This document shows, one piece after another, positions 1-5,112 of a stretch of 5,112 nucleotides of DNA. The stretch is from Candidatus Bathyarchaeota archaeon (GTDB lineage Archaea; Thermoproteota; Bathyarchaeia; EX4484-135; B24-G1). Positions within the stretch are counted from its first letter, which is position 1. Every line of letters starts with the position of its first letter. The stretch covers positions 1 to 5,112 of the forward strand of contig QMYG01000058.1 in the NCBI GenBank assembly GCA_003662535.1, in the 5' to 3' direction. A program made the position numbers and the translations under genes. The notes under the pieces are model-generated. The model was not told where the DNA came from and did no database searches. It worked only from the letters and a program-made list of their open reading frames with translations.

Positions 1-807
1 GAGCTTCGACGCCTGACCGAAGCCTAGAGGGGGGCTCTCGACTCCGAGTGCTCTGAGGGTTCTGGCTGTCTGCGGCACAGGGACTCCTATCTTGTCAAGC
101 GTTTCTGCTTCGCTGAACACCTCGCTTGGTGAGCCCTCCAAGACCAGTCTACCCTCATGAAGGACTAGGATTCTGTCAGCTAGCTCAGCTACAAAATCGC
201 TTTTGTGCGTCACAACAACGATTGTTTTCCCATGCTCGTCTCTCAGCTTCTTAAGCAGCGAAAAGACCATCTCCGTCCCTATTGGGTCGAGCTGGCTTGT
301 AGGCTCGTCCAGAACTAGGACTTTCGGGTTCATGGCTAGGGCCGCCGCAACTGCTAAGCACTGTTTTTGGCCTCCTGAAAGCGTGTCTGGAGACCTGTTT
401 TTCAGCTCCGACAGCCCTGTAACCTCCAGCGCCCACTCCACACGGGCCTCTATCTCCTCTCGTGGGATTCCTAGGTTTTCTGGGCCGAAGGCGACCTCCG
501 AGAGGACTGTTGGGCAGATGAGCTGCATGTCTGGGTCTTGGAAGACCATGCCCACAATCCTAGCGAGTGTGCTTGGGCCGTGCTTCCTCGTGTCTAAGCC
601 GTCTACGTAGACGTGGCCCGACATCTTGCCTGAAACTGTGTGTGGTATGAGTCCGTTTAGGTGTAGGCAGAGCGTGGTCTTTCCAGCCCCATTCTCACCC
701 ATAATGGCTAAAAACTCGCCCCTTTCAACCTCAAAGCTTACATTCTCCAAGGCGGGCTTCTCCCCGCCTGTATAGATAAAAGAGAGGTTCTGGATTTTGA
801 CGACCAA
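1..807 (-). CDS. ECF transporter ATP-binding subunit (EcfA/CbiO-like), 3' end cut by window edge
   Basis: This cytoplasmic ABC ATPase would power an energy-coupling-factor vitamin or metal importer. The 269 codons visible contain a complete nucleotide-binding domain: Walker A GENGAGKTT (residues 37-45), Q-loop in VFQDPDMQL (Q90), signature LSGGQKQ (143-149), Walker B VLVLDEPT (163-170), D-loop LD (173-174) and switch His (H201, VVTHKSD). The FQDPDxQ Q-loop and the FGPENLG stretch after it are typical of EcfA/CbiO. No ATG lies in frame near the N-terminus; the TTG at 805-807 has a GGAGG site 9 nt upstream and starts the protein just before the first beta strand. The residue after the signature is Cys150, where this family usually has Arg. 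The reading frame is still open at base 1, beyond the end of one ATPase domain. It could be a single EcfA with a normal C-terminal tail or a tandem double-ATPase as in some archaea. The gene lies 17 nt after the CbiN-like gene, in the same unit. Confidence 0.93.
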   Translation of the reverse strand, partial: MVVKIQNLSFIYTGGEKPALENVSFEVERGEFLAIMGENGAGKTTLCLHLNGLIPHTVSGKMSGHVYVDGLDTRKHGPSTLARIVGMVFQDPDMQLICPTVLSEVAFGPENLGIPREEIEARVEWALEVTGLSELKNRSPDTLSGGQKQCLAVAAALAMNPKVLVLDEPTSQLDPIGTEMVFSLLKKLRDEHGKTIVVVTHKSDFVAELADRILVLHEGRLVLEGSPSEVFSEAETLDKIGVPVPQTARTLRALGVESPPLGFGQASKL

Positions 808-816
808 GGCTCCCCG

Positions 817-821
817 CCTCC
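817..821 (-). promoter_or_regulatory. Shine-Dalgarno of the ATPase gene, supports a TTG start
   Basis: Read on the minus strand this is GGAGG, followed by 9 nt and then TTG. It lies in the 17-nt gap after the stop of the 91-aa gene. With no nearby in-frame ATG, it is the main support for TTG initiation. Confidence 0.6.
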
Positions 822-824
822 CTC

Positions 825-1100
825 TTAGCCACGCCTCCAGAGGATGTAGGCTAAGCTCAGCAGCGCCAGGCCCACGCTGAAGGCGAAGCCGGGAACGCTG
901 AACCAAATCGGGTAGTCGTAGACCTCGTTAGTGAAGGGGTCCCACATGCGTATCGTGAACCAGAAGCCCTTCGTGCCCACAGGTATGCCGAAGACCACGT
1001 AGGAGTGCTCTTTCGCCGTTGGGGCTGCTGAGGCGGCTCCGTAGGCAATCATGACTACGCCTATTATGGCTAGTAGTAGGGCGATTTTCTTGCCGTTCAT
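825..1100 (-). CDS. Small membrane protein with two hydrophobic segments (CbiN-like layout)
   Basis: This 91-aa protein has a basic N-terminus (MNGKK) followed by a hydrophobic helix at about residues 6-25. The helix ends in an AASAAP stretch that could be a signal peptidase site. Next comes a polar and aromatic loop of about 40 residues (27-65, with WFTIRMWDPF and VYDYPIW). A second helix (about 67-88) ends in the basic tail WRRG. The predicted layout places the loop outside and both ends inside, or a secreted loop with one anchor. This matches the size and topology of CbiN, the accessory subunit of CbiMN cobalt importers. I see no clear sequence identity to CbiN, so the comparison rests on topology and context. 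The ATG has a GGGGTGA Shine-Dalgarno (1107-1113) 6 nt upstream. It sits 19 nt after the S-component gene and 17 nt before the ATPase gene, so it is probably a subunit of the same importer. Confidence 0.85.
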   Translation of the reverse strand: MNGKKIALLLAIIGVVMIAYGAASAAPTAKEHSYVVFGIPVGTKGFWFTIRMWDPFTNEVYDYPIWFSVPGFAFSVGLALLSLAYILWRRG

Positions 1101-1119
1101 TTCTGCTCACCCCTGAGCC

Positions 1120-1902
1120 TTACAGCACCGAGCCCGGTACCTTCTCGACGCCTGCCCTCTTCAGCGCCCTTATCACCGCTACGTAGAGCGGAGTCAGCAG
1201 CGTGTTCTTCAGGTACCATATCCAGCTGTAGTAGTAGACGTTTTGGAGCAGGTTCACGAGGCATGGGTAGGCGAAGACGACGTTGTATATCCACCACCAA
1301 GTGTAGTACCAGCATCCCGACTGCATTGCAAGCGCCAGCCAGACGCCCATGAAGAGCTTCTTCGGGTTGTCGCTCCTCAGCCACTCTGGGACTTTCTTTA
1401 GGCCTAGCGGTGTTAGGTAGATGGGGAACCAGATGAGCCATGGCAGGTATGACAGGAAGTATTCTGGCTGTATGACTGGGCTGTATTTTGGTGGGCCTGG
1501 CCAGTAGTAGGGGACGATGTTTGTGATGGCGATTTGGCTTATCCAGAAGGGTATGTAGAGCTTCTTCGTCCAGTTCCACCTATCCTGAGCGACGGCTCCC
1601 ATCGTGTAGGCGGCGGCCATATTGTTGTCTACAACCGTTAGGAAGCCCATGATATAGGCTGGCGGGCAGATAAACATGCCGATAATTCCGCCGATTGTTG
1701 CTGCGAGCCATCCGGCCCAGGGGCCGAGAATTAGGGCGAACAGGGGAATCAGGTGGGCTGCTAGGGCGTCGAAGCCGCCGCCCTCAGGATAGGGGAACGC
1801 TGGAATCAGCGACGTGGCAGCGATGATGGCCGCTGACAGCGCTATCCAGCTCAGAGGCGCTCCAAAGACCTTGGTCTCTATGGTTTGCGTGGTTTCCGCC
1901 AT
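1120..1902 (-). CDS. Aromatic-rich integral membrane protein, putative ECF S-component
   Basis: This 260-aa polytopic protein is likely the substrate-binding subunit of the ECF importer encoded with it. Hydrophobic segments lie at about residues 17-36, 47-60, 62-80, 84-104, 115-133, 150-168, 184-210 and 227-246, so six to eight membrane passes. The N-terminal half has the general S-component look: a small-residue first helix (ALSAAIIAATS, overlapping AxxxA spacing, the motif used by S-components to contact the T subunit), a LIPAFPYPEGGG loop, then ILGPWAGWLAATIGGIIG. It lacks the MHIPDG N-terminus of CbiM/NikM, arguing against a standard Co/Ni permease. By count it has 17 Trp and 19 Tyr, including the cluster WYYTWWWIYN at 198-207. 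The substrate is unknown. ATG at 1902 is preferred over the in-frame GTG at 1911, because GGAGGTG lies 6 nt before the ATG and overlaps the GTG. It is the first gene of the minus-strand unit. Confidence 0.85.
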   Translation of the reverse strand: MAETTQTIETKVFGAPLSWIALSAAIIAATSLIPAFPYPEGGGFDALAAHLIPLFALILGPWAGWLAATIGGIIGMFICPPAYIMGFLTVVDNNMAAAYTMGAVAQDRWNWTKKLYIPFWISQIAITNIVPYYWPGPPKYSPVIQPEYFLSYLPWLIWFPIYLTPLGLKKVPEWLRSDNPKKLFMGVWLALAMQSGCWYYTWWWIYNVVFAYPCLVNLLQNVYYYSWIWYLKNTLLTPLYVAVIRALKRAGVEKVPGSVL

Positions 1903-1908
1903 TCCCTG

Positions 1909-1915
1909 CACCTCC
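1909..1915 (-). promoter_or_regulatory. Strong Shine-Dalgarno that fixes the S-component start
   Basis: On the minus strand this reads GGAGGTG, a near-perfect anti-16S match, with the GGAGG core 8 nt before the ATG at 1902. It overlaps the alternative GTG at 1911 and so excludes that start. Confidence 0.75.
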
Positions 1916-1966
1916 GTAGGTCGCCTGCATACTTCCCACCTCCACGTTGCCTTAGGATGGCGGCGT

Positions 1967-1992
1967 TGTTCCTATAAAAAATTTTCGGAACA
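1967..1992. repeat. Perfect inverted repeat TGTTCC-N14-GGAACA around the importer promoter (candidate operator)
   Basis: The 6-bp arms are at 1967-1972 and 1987-1992 and match perfectly. They are centred on the BRE/TATA element of the minus-strand promoter. In archaea, repressors often bind over or next to TATA/BRE and block TBP/TFB, so this is well placed for an operator. The regulator is not in the window. A 6-bp repeat with a 14-nt spacer can occur by chance, and the support comes from its position. Confidence 0.45.
1973..1987 (-). promoter_or_regulatory. Archaeal BRE/TATA promoter of the ECF importer unit
   Basis: On the minus strand the sequence is CGAAAA (BRE, 1982-1987) followed directly by TTTTTTATA (TATA box, 1973-1981), a good match to archaeal promoter consensus. 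A start site about 22-25 nt downstream would fall near 1950, giving a leader of roughly 45-50 nt that contains the GGAGGTG ribosome-binding site. It stands out as an AT-rich patch in GC-rich surroundings. Confidence 0.7.
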
Positions 1993-2076
1993 TGGAAATA
2001 TGCCTGATGTTTTGTGTGGAACGCATGACGACTTCACTGCGGTTAGTGGGCGTTCAGCGTTAAAGATGGTATAGGG

Positions 2077-2084
2077 CTTATTAG
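2077..2084 (+). promoter_or_regulatory. Possible weak TATA box for the MBL-glycosyltransferase-ligase unit
   Basis: The sequence CTTATTAG is the best-placed AT-rich octamer upstream of the hydrolase gene. A start site about 24 nt downstream (near 2104) would leave a leader of about 20 nt with the GGGGAG site. It lacks a convincing BRE. Other candidates are GGTATAGG at 2068-2075 and GAAATATG at 1995-2002, so the true promoter is uncertain. Confidence 0.25.
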
Positions 2085-2111
2085 GTGGCTGTCTACCTTT
2101 GTTTGCGTGTC

Positions 2112-2117
2112 GGGGAG
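2112..2117 (+). promoter_or_regulatory. Shine-Dalgarno supporting the internal ATG of the MBL gene
   Basis: GGGGAG lies 6 nt before the ATG at 2124. The longer in-frame GTG at 2085 has only a poor site, so this decides the start. Confidence 0.55.
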
Positions 2118-2123
2118 CCTGCT

Positions 2124-3023
2124 ATGGAGTTTGTGGAGATTGTTGGCGGTTCATGCGTGTTTTTGGCTCCTACGAACATGGGCGTCTACCACTGGGGAGA
2201 CAAGTGCATCTTAATTGATAGCGGCTTCGGCAGAGACAACGCCAGAAAAGCCCTAAAACTTATTGAGGGGCGTGGCTGGAGACTCGTTGCGGTGATAAAT
2301 ACTCACTGCCACGCAGACCACTGCGGTGGGAACAGGCTTATCTCTAGGAGGACTGGTGCGGAAATATACGCCCCGAGGGAGGAAATCCCTTATATTGAGA
2401 GGCCTGAGCTTCACCTGAGAAGCCTCTACGGACTGGCATACCCACCGAAAGACGCCACAATACGCCTACTCCTCGGAGATAACTGCCGAGTAAACCACCC
2501 ATTAGAGCTGGGAGAAATAAGCATTGAGGGCGTAAAGCTCAAAATTGTTTCTTTGCCCGGCCACTCCATAGCCCAGATAGGGATAATCACGCCAGATAAC
2601 GTCCTCTACGCCGGGGACGCCCTCTTCACGAGGAAAACCCTAGAGAAATACGCCATACCTTTTTACATCGACCCAGAGGAAACCGTGAACTCGGCGAACA
2701 GCCTGTTAAAGCTTGGCGTTGATGCGGTCATTATAGGGCATGACAGGGTTATCTGGCGTGAAGACCTGAGGCAACACGTAGACTTTTATGTGAGTCGTGT
2801 CGAAGCTGTGGAGGAGGCTGTGCTGAACAGCCTAGATATGCCGCTTTCGACTGAGGAGGTCGTCTCAAAGGTGGCTCGGGGGATGGGTGTTCAGGGTGTT
2901 ATGCTCCAATACCTGTTGGCGTCTACCACGATTAAGGGGCATCTGGCGCACTTGCTCGGCCGGGGCCTCGTGGAGGCGAAACTGGAGAACTTCAAAGTGG
3001 TTTGGCGTAGACGCAAAGATTGA
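2124..3023 (+). CDS. Metallo-beta-lactamase-fold hydrolase with C-terminal winged-helix-like tail
   Basis: This 299-aa soluble protein is a zinc-dependent hydrolase of the MBL superfamily. All the usual metal ligands are visible: H61-C-H63-A-D65-H66 (THCHADHCGGN), H147 (LPGHS), D165 (AGDALF) and H206 (IGHD), plus the structural D32 (IDSG). Residues 1-215 form the MBL domain. Residues 220-299 are helical and end in a helix-turn-strand pattern (STEEVVSKVARGMGV, then HLAHLLGRGLVEAKLENFKVVWRR), resembling the winged-helix tail of LACTB2-type MBL proteins. The fold covers glyoxalase II, thioesterase, lactonase and nuclease activities, and nothing here picks one. There is no signal peptide. I chose ATG 2124 because it has GGGGAG 6 nt upstream and the MBL fold begins directly at MEFVEIVGG. 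GTG 2085 would add 13 residues (312 aa). It is the first gene of the plus-strand unit, 31 nt before the glycosyltransferase gene. Confidence 0.92.
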   Translation: MEFVEIVGGSCVFLAPTNMGVYHWGDKCILIDSGFGRDNARKALKLIEGRGWRLVAVINTHCHADHCGGNRLISRRTGAEIYAPREEIPYIERPELHLRSLYGLAYPPKDATIRLLLGDNCRVNHPLELGEISIEGVKLKIVSLPGHSIAQIGIITPDNVLYAGDALFTRKTLEKYAIPFYIDPEETVNSANSLLKLGVDAVIIGHDRVIWREDLRQHVDFYVSRVEAVEEAVLNSLDMPLSTEEVVSKVARGMGVQGVMLQYLLASTTIKGHLAHLLGRGLVEAKLENFKVVWRRRKD

Positions 3024-3046
3024 ATACTGCGTAAAATAGCAGTATT
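3023..3046 (+). repeat. Perfect 8-bp inverted repeat (hairpin) between the MBL and glycosyltransferase genes
   Basis: AATACTGC (3023-3030) pairs with GCAGTATT (3039-3046) around the 8-nt loop GTAAAATA. The stem starts at the last base of the MBL stop codon and ends immediately before AGGGGG, the Shine-Dalgarno of the next gene. There is no T-run after it, so it does not resemble an intrinsic terminator. It may be an RNA hairpin affecting translation or mRNA processing, or a DNA-binding palindrome. Confidence 0.6.
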
Positions 3047-3054
3047 AGGGGGCT

Positions 3055-4491
3055 ATGGCGAGCCAAAATGAGGAGAAGCACAGACCAAGCGGATGGACGC
3101 TAATAATTCCAGTCGCTTTAGCAGCCGTCTTTTTCCTCATATACCTCGCCATACTCACCAGACACCCCCTAATCTACGGGATAGACGGCGCCTACTACCT
3201 CATACAGGTGAGAAGCATCGAACGAACAGGCGTGCTGCGCTACGGAGACCCACCACTAGCCTTCTACACCTTCTGGGCGATTTCGAAGCTCGTCGGGGAC
3301 ATAACGCTCGGAGTGAAGGTCGGGGTTGCGCTCCTCACATCGTTGGCGGCGATACCTGTCTACCTGCTACTTAGAGATTCGACGAGGAATGCTGTTGCGT
3401 CCACAGCTGGCACCTTAGCTTACCTGCTTTCCCCCCAATACCTCAGGCTTATGGGAGACCTGATGAAAAACGCTGTGGGCTGCCTGTTCCTAATGGCCTT
3501 TATCTATGCTCTTCACGTCGCAGTGTCGAGGAGGGGGCTGAGGGGCGCTCCACCTTCGCTGTTTTTCCTAATTCTCACGGGACTGACGCACATACTGGAT
3601 TTCGGCGTCGCCCTCTTCGTGCTGCTTGTTTACCCAGTTCTATATGCGGTTATTGTCAGGAATAGAGCCAAGGAAGCAATGAAAGTTCTCGCCTTCCACC
3701 TAGTTTTCCTCTCCGTCTTCGTGGCGGTTGCTATACTCCTGTTCTATGGCTATTTCTCAGACTTCTTTAAGGGGGAAGCCTTCATAGAGGAGCTGATTTA
3801 CAGCCAGCCCGAATGGGGACAAAGGTTCCCGCTTGTCCTGCTCTCGCCCATGCAGACACTCACCCTGCCACTGCTGGCTTCTGGCCTGGTTCTCGCAGTC
3901 TACCTCCTCGTAAGGAAGGACGAGGCGTCCCCCCTGCTCCTTACGGCAATCATCGTTGGTTTAGCCCTCATCCTGCCCTTCATACCGGCGAAGTGGCTCT
4001 GGAGGTTCACCCTCATGACCTTCATACCAGCCTCGATAATCCTAGCCCTGCTCGTAGACAGGGCTGGGGGACACAGCGTGGGCGCCGCAGCACTCTCCGT
4101 GCTACTACTGCTAGCCATGATTCCACAATTCCTAGGAATGGCGGCACACATAAGACCCTGCATAAGCATGGCAGAATACCACGACCTAAAGAACATGAGC
4201 CCCCTCGTCAAGCAGGAATCCACAGTCATCGCCCCTTGGCGGCTCCGCTACTGGACTGAATACGTCTTAGACAGGCCTGTATCACGGCAGTTCACGCCGG
4301 AACTGTGGAGCCAGTATAAGCACGTCTACCTCATATCTTGGAGGGTGGCTGAATCCCCGGGGAAACCGTCGCCTATGCCTGGCCATCCGGGGGAGATTCC
4401 GCCGGGCCCGCCGAAGGCTCCTCATAGGGAGGTCTATGTGGGTGCGAGGCTGGTTCTCTACGAGCTTCTGCCACCCCCTCCGAAGCCGTGA
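3055..4491 (+). CDS. Polytopic GT-C-like glycosyltransferase (PMT/ArnT-type fold, putative)
   Basis: This 478-aa membrane protein probably transfers sugar from a lipid-linked donor at the outer face of the membrane. The first helix (about 15-34) is followed by YGIDGAYYLIQVRSIERTG (41-59) and YGDPPLAFY (63-71). This resembles the first external loop of GT-C enzymes, where an Asp (D44 here) is catalytic and a PPL motif follows. About nine further helices run to about residue 370, including LTHILDFGVALF (177-188). The last 100 residues form a soluble domain. This contains a proline-rich stretch (434-457, 10 Pro of 24) and ends in PPPPKP. GT-C enzymes of archaea act in N-glycosylation or surface glycan synthesis; the acceptor here is unknown. 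The ATG has AGGGGG only 2 nt upstream, an unusually tight spacing, with no better in-frame start nearby. It could instead be another polytopic membrane protein of unknown role. Gaps are 31 nt on both sides. Confidence 0.75.
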   Translation: MASQNEEKHRPSGWTLIIPVALAAVFFLIYLAILTRHPLIYGIDGAYYLIQVRSIERTGVLRYGDPPLAFYTFWAISKLVGDITLGVKVGVALLTSLAAIPVYLLLRDSTRNAVASTAGTLAYLLSPQYLRLMGDLMKNAVGCLFLMAFIYALHVAVSRRGLRGAPPSLFFLILTGLTHILDFGVALFVLLVYPVLYAVIVRNRAKEAMKVLAFHLVFLSVFVAVAILLFYGYFSDFFKGEAFIEELIYSQPEWGQRFPLVLLSPMQTLTLPLLASGLVLAVYLLVRKDEASPLLLTAIIVGLALILPFIPAKWLWRFTLMTFIPASIILALLVDRAGGHSVGAAALSVLLLLAMIPQFLGMAAHIRPCISMAEYHDLKNMSPLVKQESTVIAPWRLRYWTEYVLDRPVSRQFTPELWSQYKHVYLISWRVAESPGKPSPMPGHPGEIPPGPPKAPHREVYVGARLVLYELLPPPPKP

Positions 4492-4498
4492 GCATTTT

Positions 4499-4512
4499 AG
4501 GAGAAAGGGGAG
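4499..4512 (+). promoter_or_regulatory. Purine-rich Shine-Dalgarno region of the CofE-like gene
   Basis: The purine run contains AGGAG and GGGGAG, the latter 10 nt before the ATG at 4523. An out-of-frame ATG directly follows at 4513 and opens only 11 codons. ATG 4523 is preferred because it begins the conserved protein. Confidence 0.5.
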
Positions 4513-4522
4513 ATGTCCTATC

Positions 4523-5112
4523 ATGCACGTCTACCCAATAAAAACTAGGCGAATAAGGCGGGGCGACGACCTCGTCTCCATCGCATTGAAGGCACTCCAA
4601 AGCATGGACATAAAGCTGATTGACGGAGACGTGCTCGCCATATCCTCTAAGGCTCTTTCAATAATTCAAGGAAGAATAGTCGCTCTGTCCACAATAAGGG
4701 CTTCACAGAATGCGGAGAAAATCGCAGAAAAATATGGTTTAGAGCCAGAATTTGCAGAACTAGTCCTTAGAGAGGCTGACATGGTCTATGGTGGTGTGAG
4801 TGGTGCGTTGCTCACGCTTAAGGATGGGATACTCACGGTTAATGCGGGAATAGACAGGAAGAACGCACCAATGGGCTATGTGGCTCTTTGGCCTGAGAGG
4901 CCCTGGTCTGAGGCTTGGAGAATCCACGAGGAGCTTAAACGCAGGACAGGCAAGCATCTGGGCGTGCTCATCGTGGACAGCCACCTCGCACCGCTAAGGC
5001 TTGGGACACGGGGCCTAGCCCTCGCAGTTGCGGGCTTCACACCCGTAGAAGACCTCAGGGGGCGCCCAGACCTCTACGGGAAGCCTCTGAGAATCACGAG
5101 GCTTTCGGTTGC
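4523..5112 (+). CDS. CofE-like coenzyme F420-0:L-glutamate ligase family protein, 3' end cut by window edge
   Basis: The 196 codons present match the CofE/FbiB-N family, cytoplasmic GTP-dependent enzymes that add glutamate to F420-0. Visible landmarks are the N-terminal IRRGDDL (11-17), GDVLAISSKALSIIQGR (35-51), LVLREADMV (80-88), VNAGIDRKNAP (106-116), LKRRTGKHLGVLIVDS (138-153), LRLGTRGLALAVAGF (158-172) and VEDLRGRPDLYGKPLRIT (175-192). D111 and D152-S153 line up with the metal-binding Asp and Asp-Thr of characterised CofE. The usual DTxGRPxRxGxTD stretch is replaced by DSHLAPLRLGTRG, a variant I associate with a separate archaeal subgroup from memory. The F420 role is therefore probable, not certain. 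The family is about 250 aa, so about 50 residues lie beyond the window. It is 31 nt after the glycosyltransferase gene and likely co-transcribed. Confidence 0.88.
   Translation, partial: MHVYPIKTRRIRRGDDLVSIALKALQSMDIKLIDGDVLAISSKALSIIQGRIVALSTIRASQNAEKIAEKYGLEPEFAELVLREADMVYGGVSGALLTLKDGILTVNAGIDRKNAPMGYVALWPERPWSEAWRIHEELKRRTGKHLGVLIVDSHLAPLRLGTRGLALAVAGFTPVEDLRGRPDLYGKPLRITRLSV

Noticed and set aside
203..610. 135-codon plus-strand open frame opposite the ATPase gene
   Set aside because: It lies wholly antisense to a gene with all ABC motifs, and its Ser/Thr-rich translation resembles no protein. It is a shadow frame.
601..612. Perfect 12-bp palindrome GTCTACGTAGAC inside the ATPase gene
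   Set aside because: It encodes VYVDG in a normal position of the ABC domain and is far from any promoter. Chance codon use explains it.
1097..1579. 160-codon minus-strand frame inside the S-component gene
   Set aside because: It is an alternative frame of the same strand, with His/Arg/Pro-rich composition typical of out-of-frame GC-rich DNA.
1903..1950. Possible riboswitch in the importer leader
   Set aside because: The predicted leader is only about 45-50 nt and shows no conserved riboswitch element or stable extended fold.
1814..2074. 86-codon plus-strand frame spanning the S-component N-terminus and the divergent promoter
   Set aside because: It runs antisense through the S-component start and across the TATA/BRE and operator region, has no convincing ribosome-binding site, and gives a low-quality translation.
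3023..3046. Intrinsic terminator after the MBL gene
   Set aside because: The hairpin is followed by a purine-rich ribosome-binding site, not a T-run, and the next gene starts 8 nt later.
3813..4259. 148-codon plus-strand frame inside the glycosyltransferase gene
   Set aside because: It is fully contained in a gene with a coherent membrane-helix pattern, and its own translation is a Pro/His/Arg-rich shadow.

Overview
The window looks like chromosomal DNA of an archaeon, probably a thermophilic member of the Thermoproteota/TACK group; the lineage is an inference. The signs are a classic archaeal BRE/TATA promoter, strong GGAGGTG-type Shine-Dalgarno sites, a mix of ATG and TTG starts, frequent AGG/AGA/ATA codons, very short intergenic gaps, and a CofE-type (coenzyme F420) ligase relative.

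There are two divergent transcription units. The left one (minus strand, about 1902 down to 1 and off the edge) is an energy-coupling factor (ECF) importer module. It encodes a 260-aa multi-pass S-component-like protein that is very rich in Trp and Tyr, a 91-aa protein with two membrane segments and a CbiN-like layout, and an EcfA/CbiO-type ATPase that runs off the left edge. Gaps are 19 and 17 nt. The transmembrane T subunit (EcfT/CbiQ type) is not in the window and may lie beyond base 1. The S-component lacks the CbiM/NikM N-terminal metal-binding signature, so the substrate is open.

The 221-nt divergent region (1903-2123) carries a good minus-strand promoter (BRE CGAAAA plus TTTTTTATA). 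A perfect inverted repeat, TGTTCC-N14-GGAACA, encloses this promoter and is a candidate repressor operator for the importer. The plus-strand promoter is much less clear.

The right unit (plus strand, 2124 to the right edge) encodes a metallo-beta-lactamase-fold hydrolase with a likely winged-helix tail, a polytopic GT-C-like glycosyltransferase, and the N-terminal 196 residues of a CofE-like F420-0:L-glutamate ligase homologue. Both gaps are 31 nt. A perfect 8-bp hairpin begins at the stop codon of the hydrolase gene and ends directly against the Shine-Dalgarno of the glycosyltransferase gene. The three products have no obvious shared pathway.

No tRNA, rRNA, CRISPR, insertion sequence or phage gene was seen. 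The most notable items are the unusual ECF module with its operator-like palindrome and the intercistronic hairpin.
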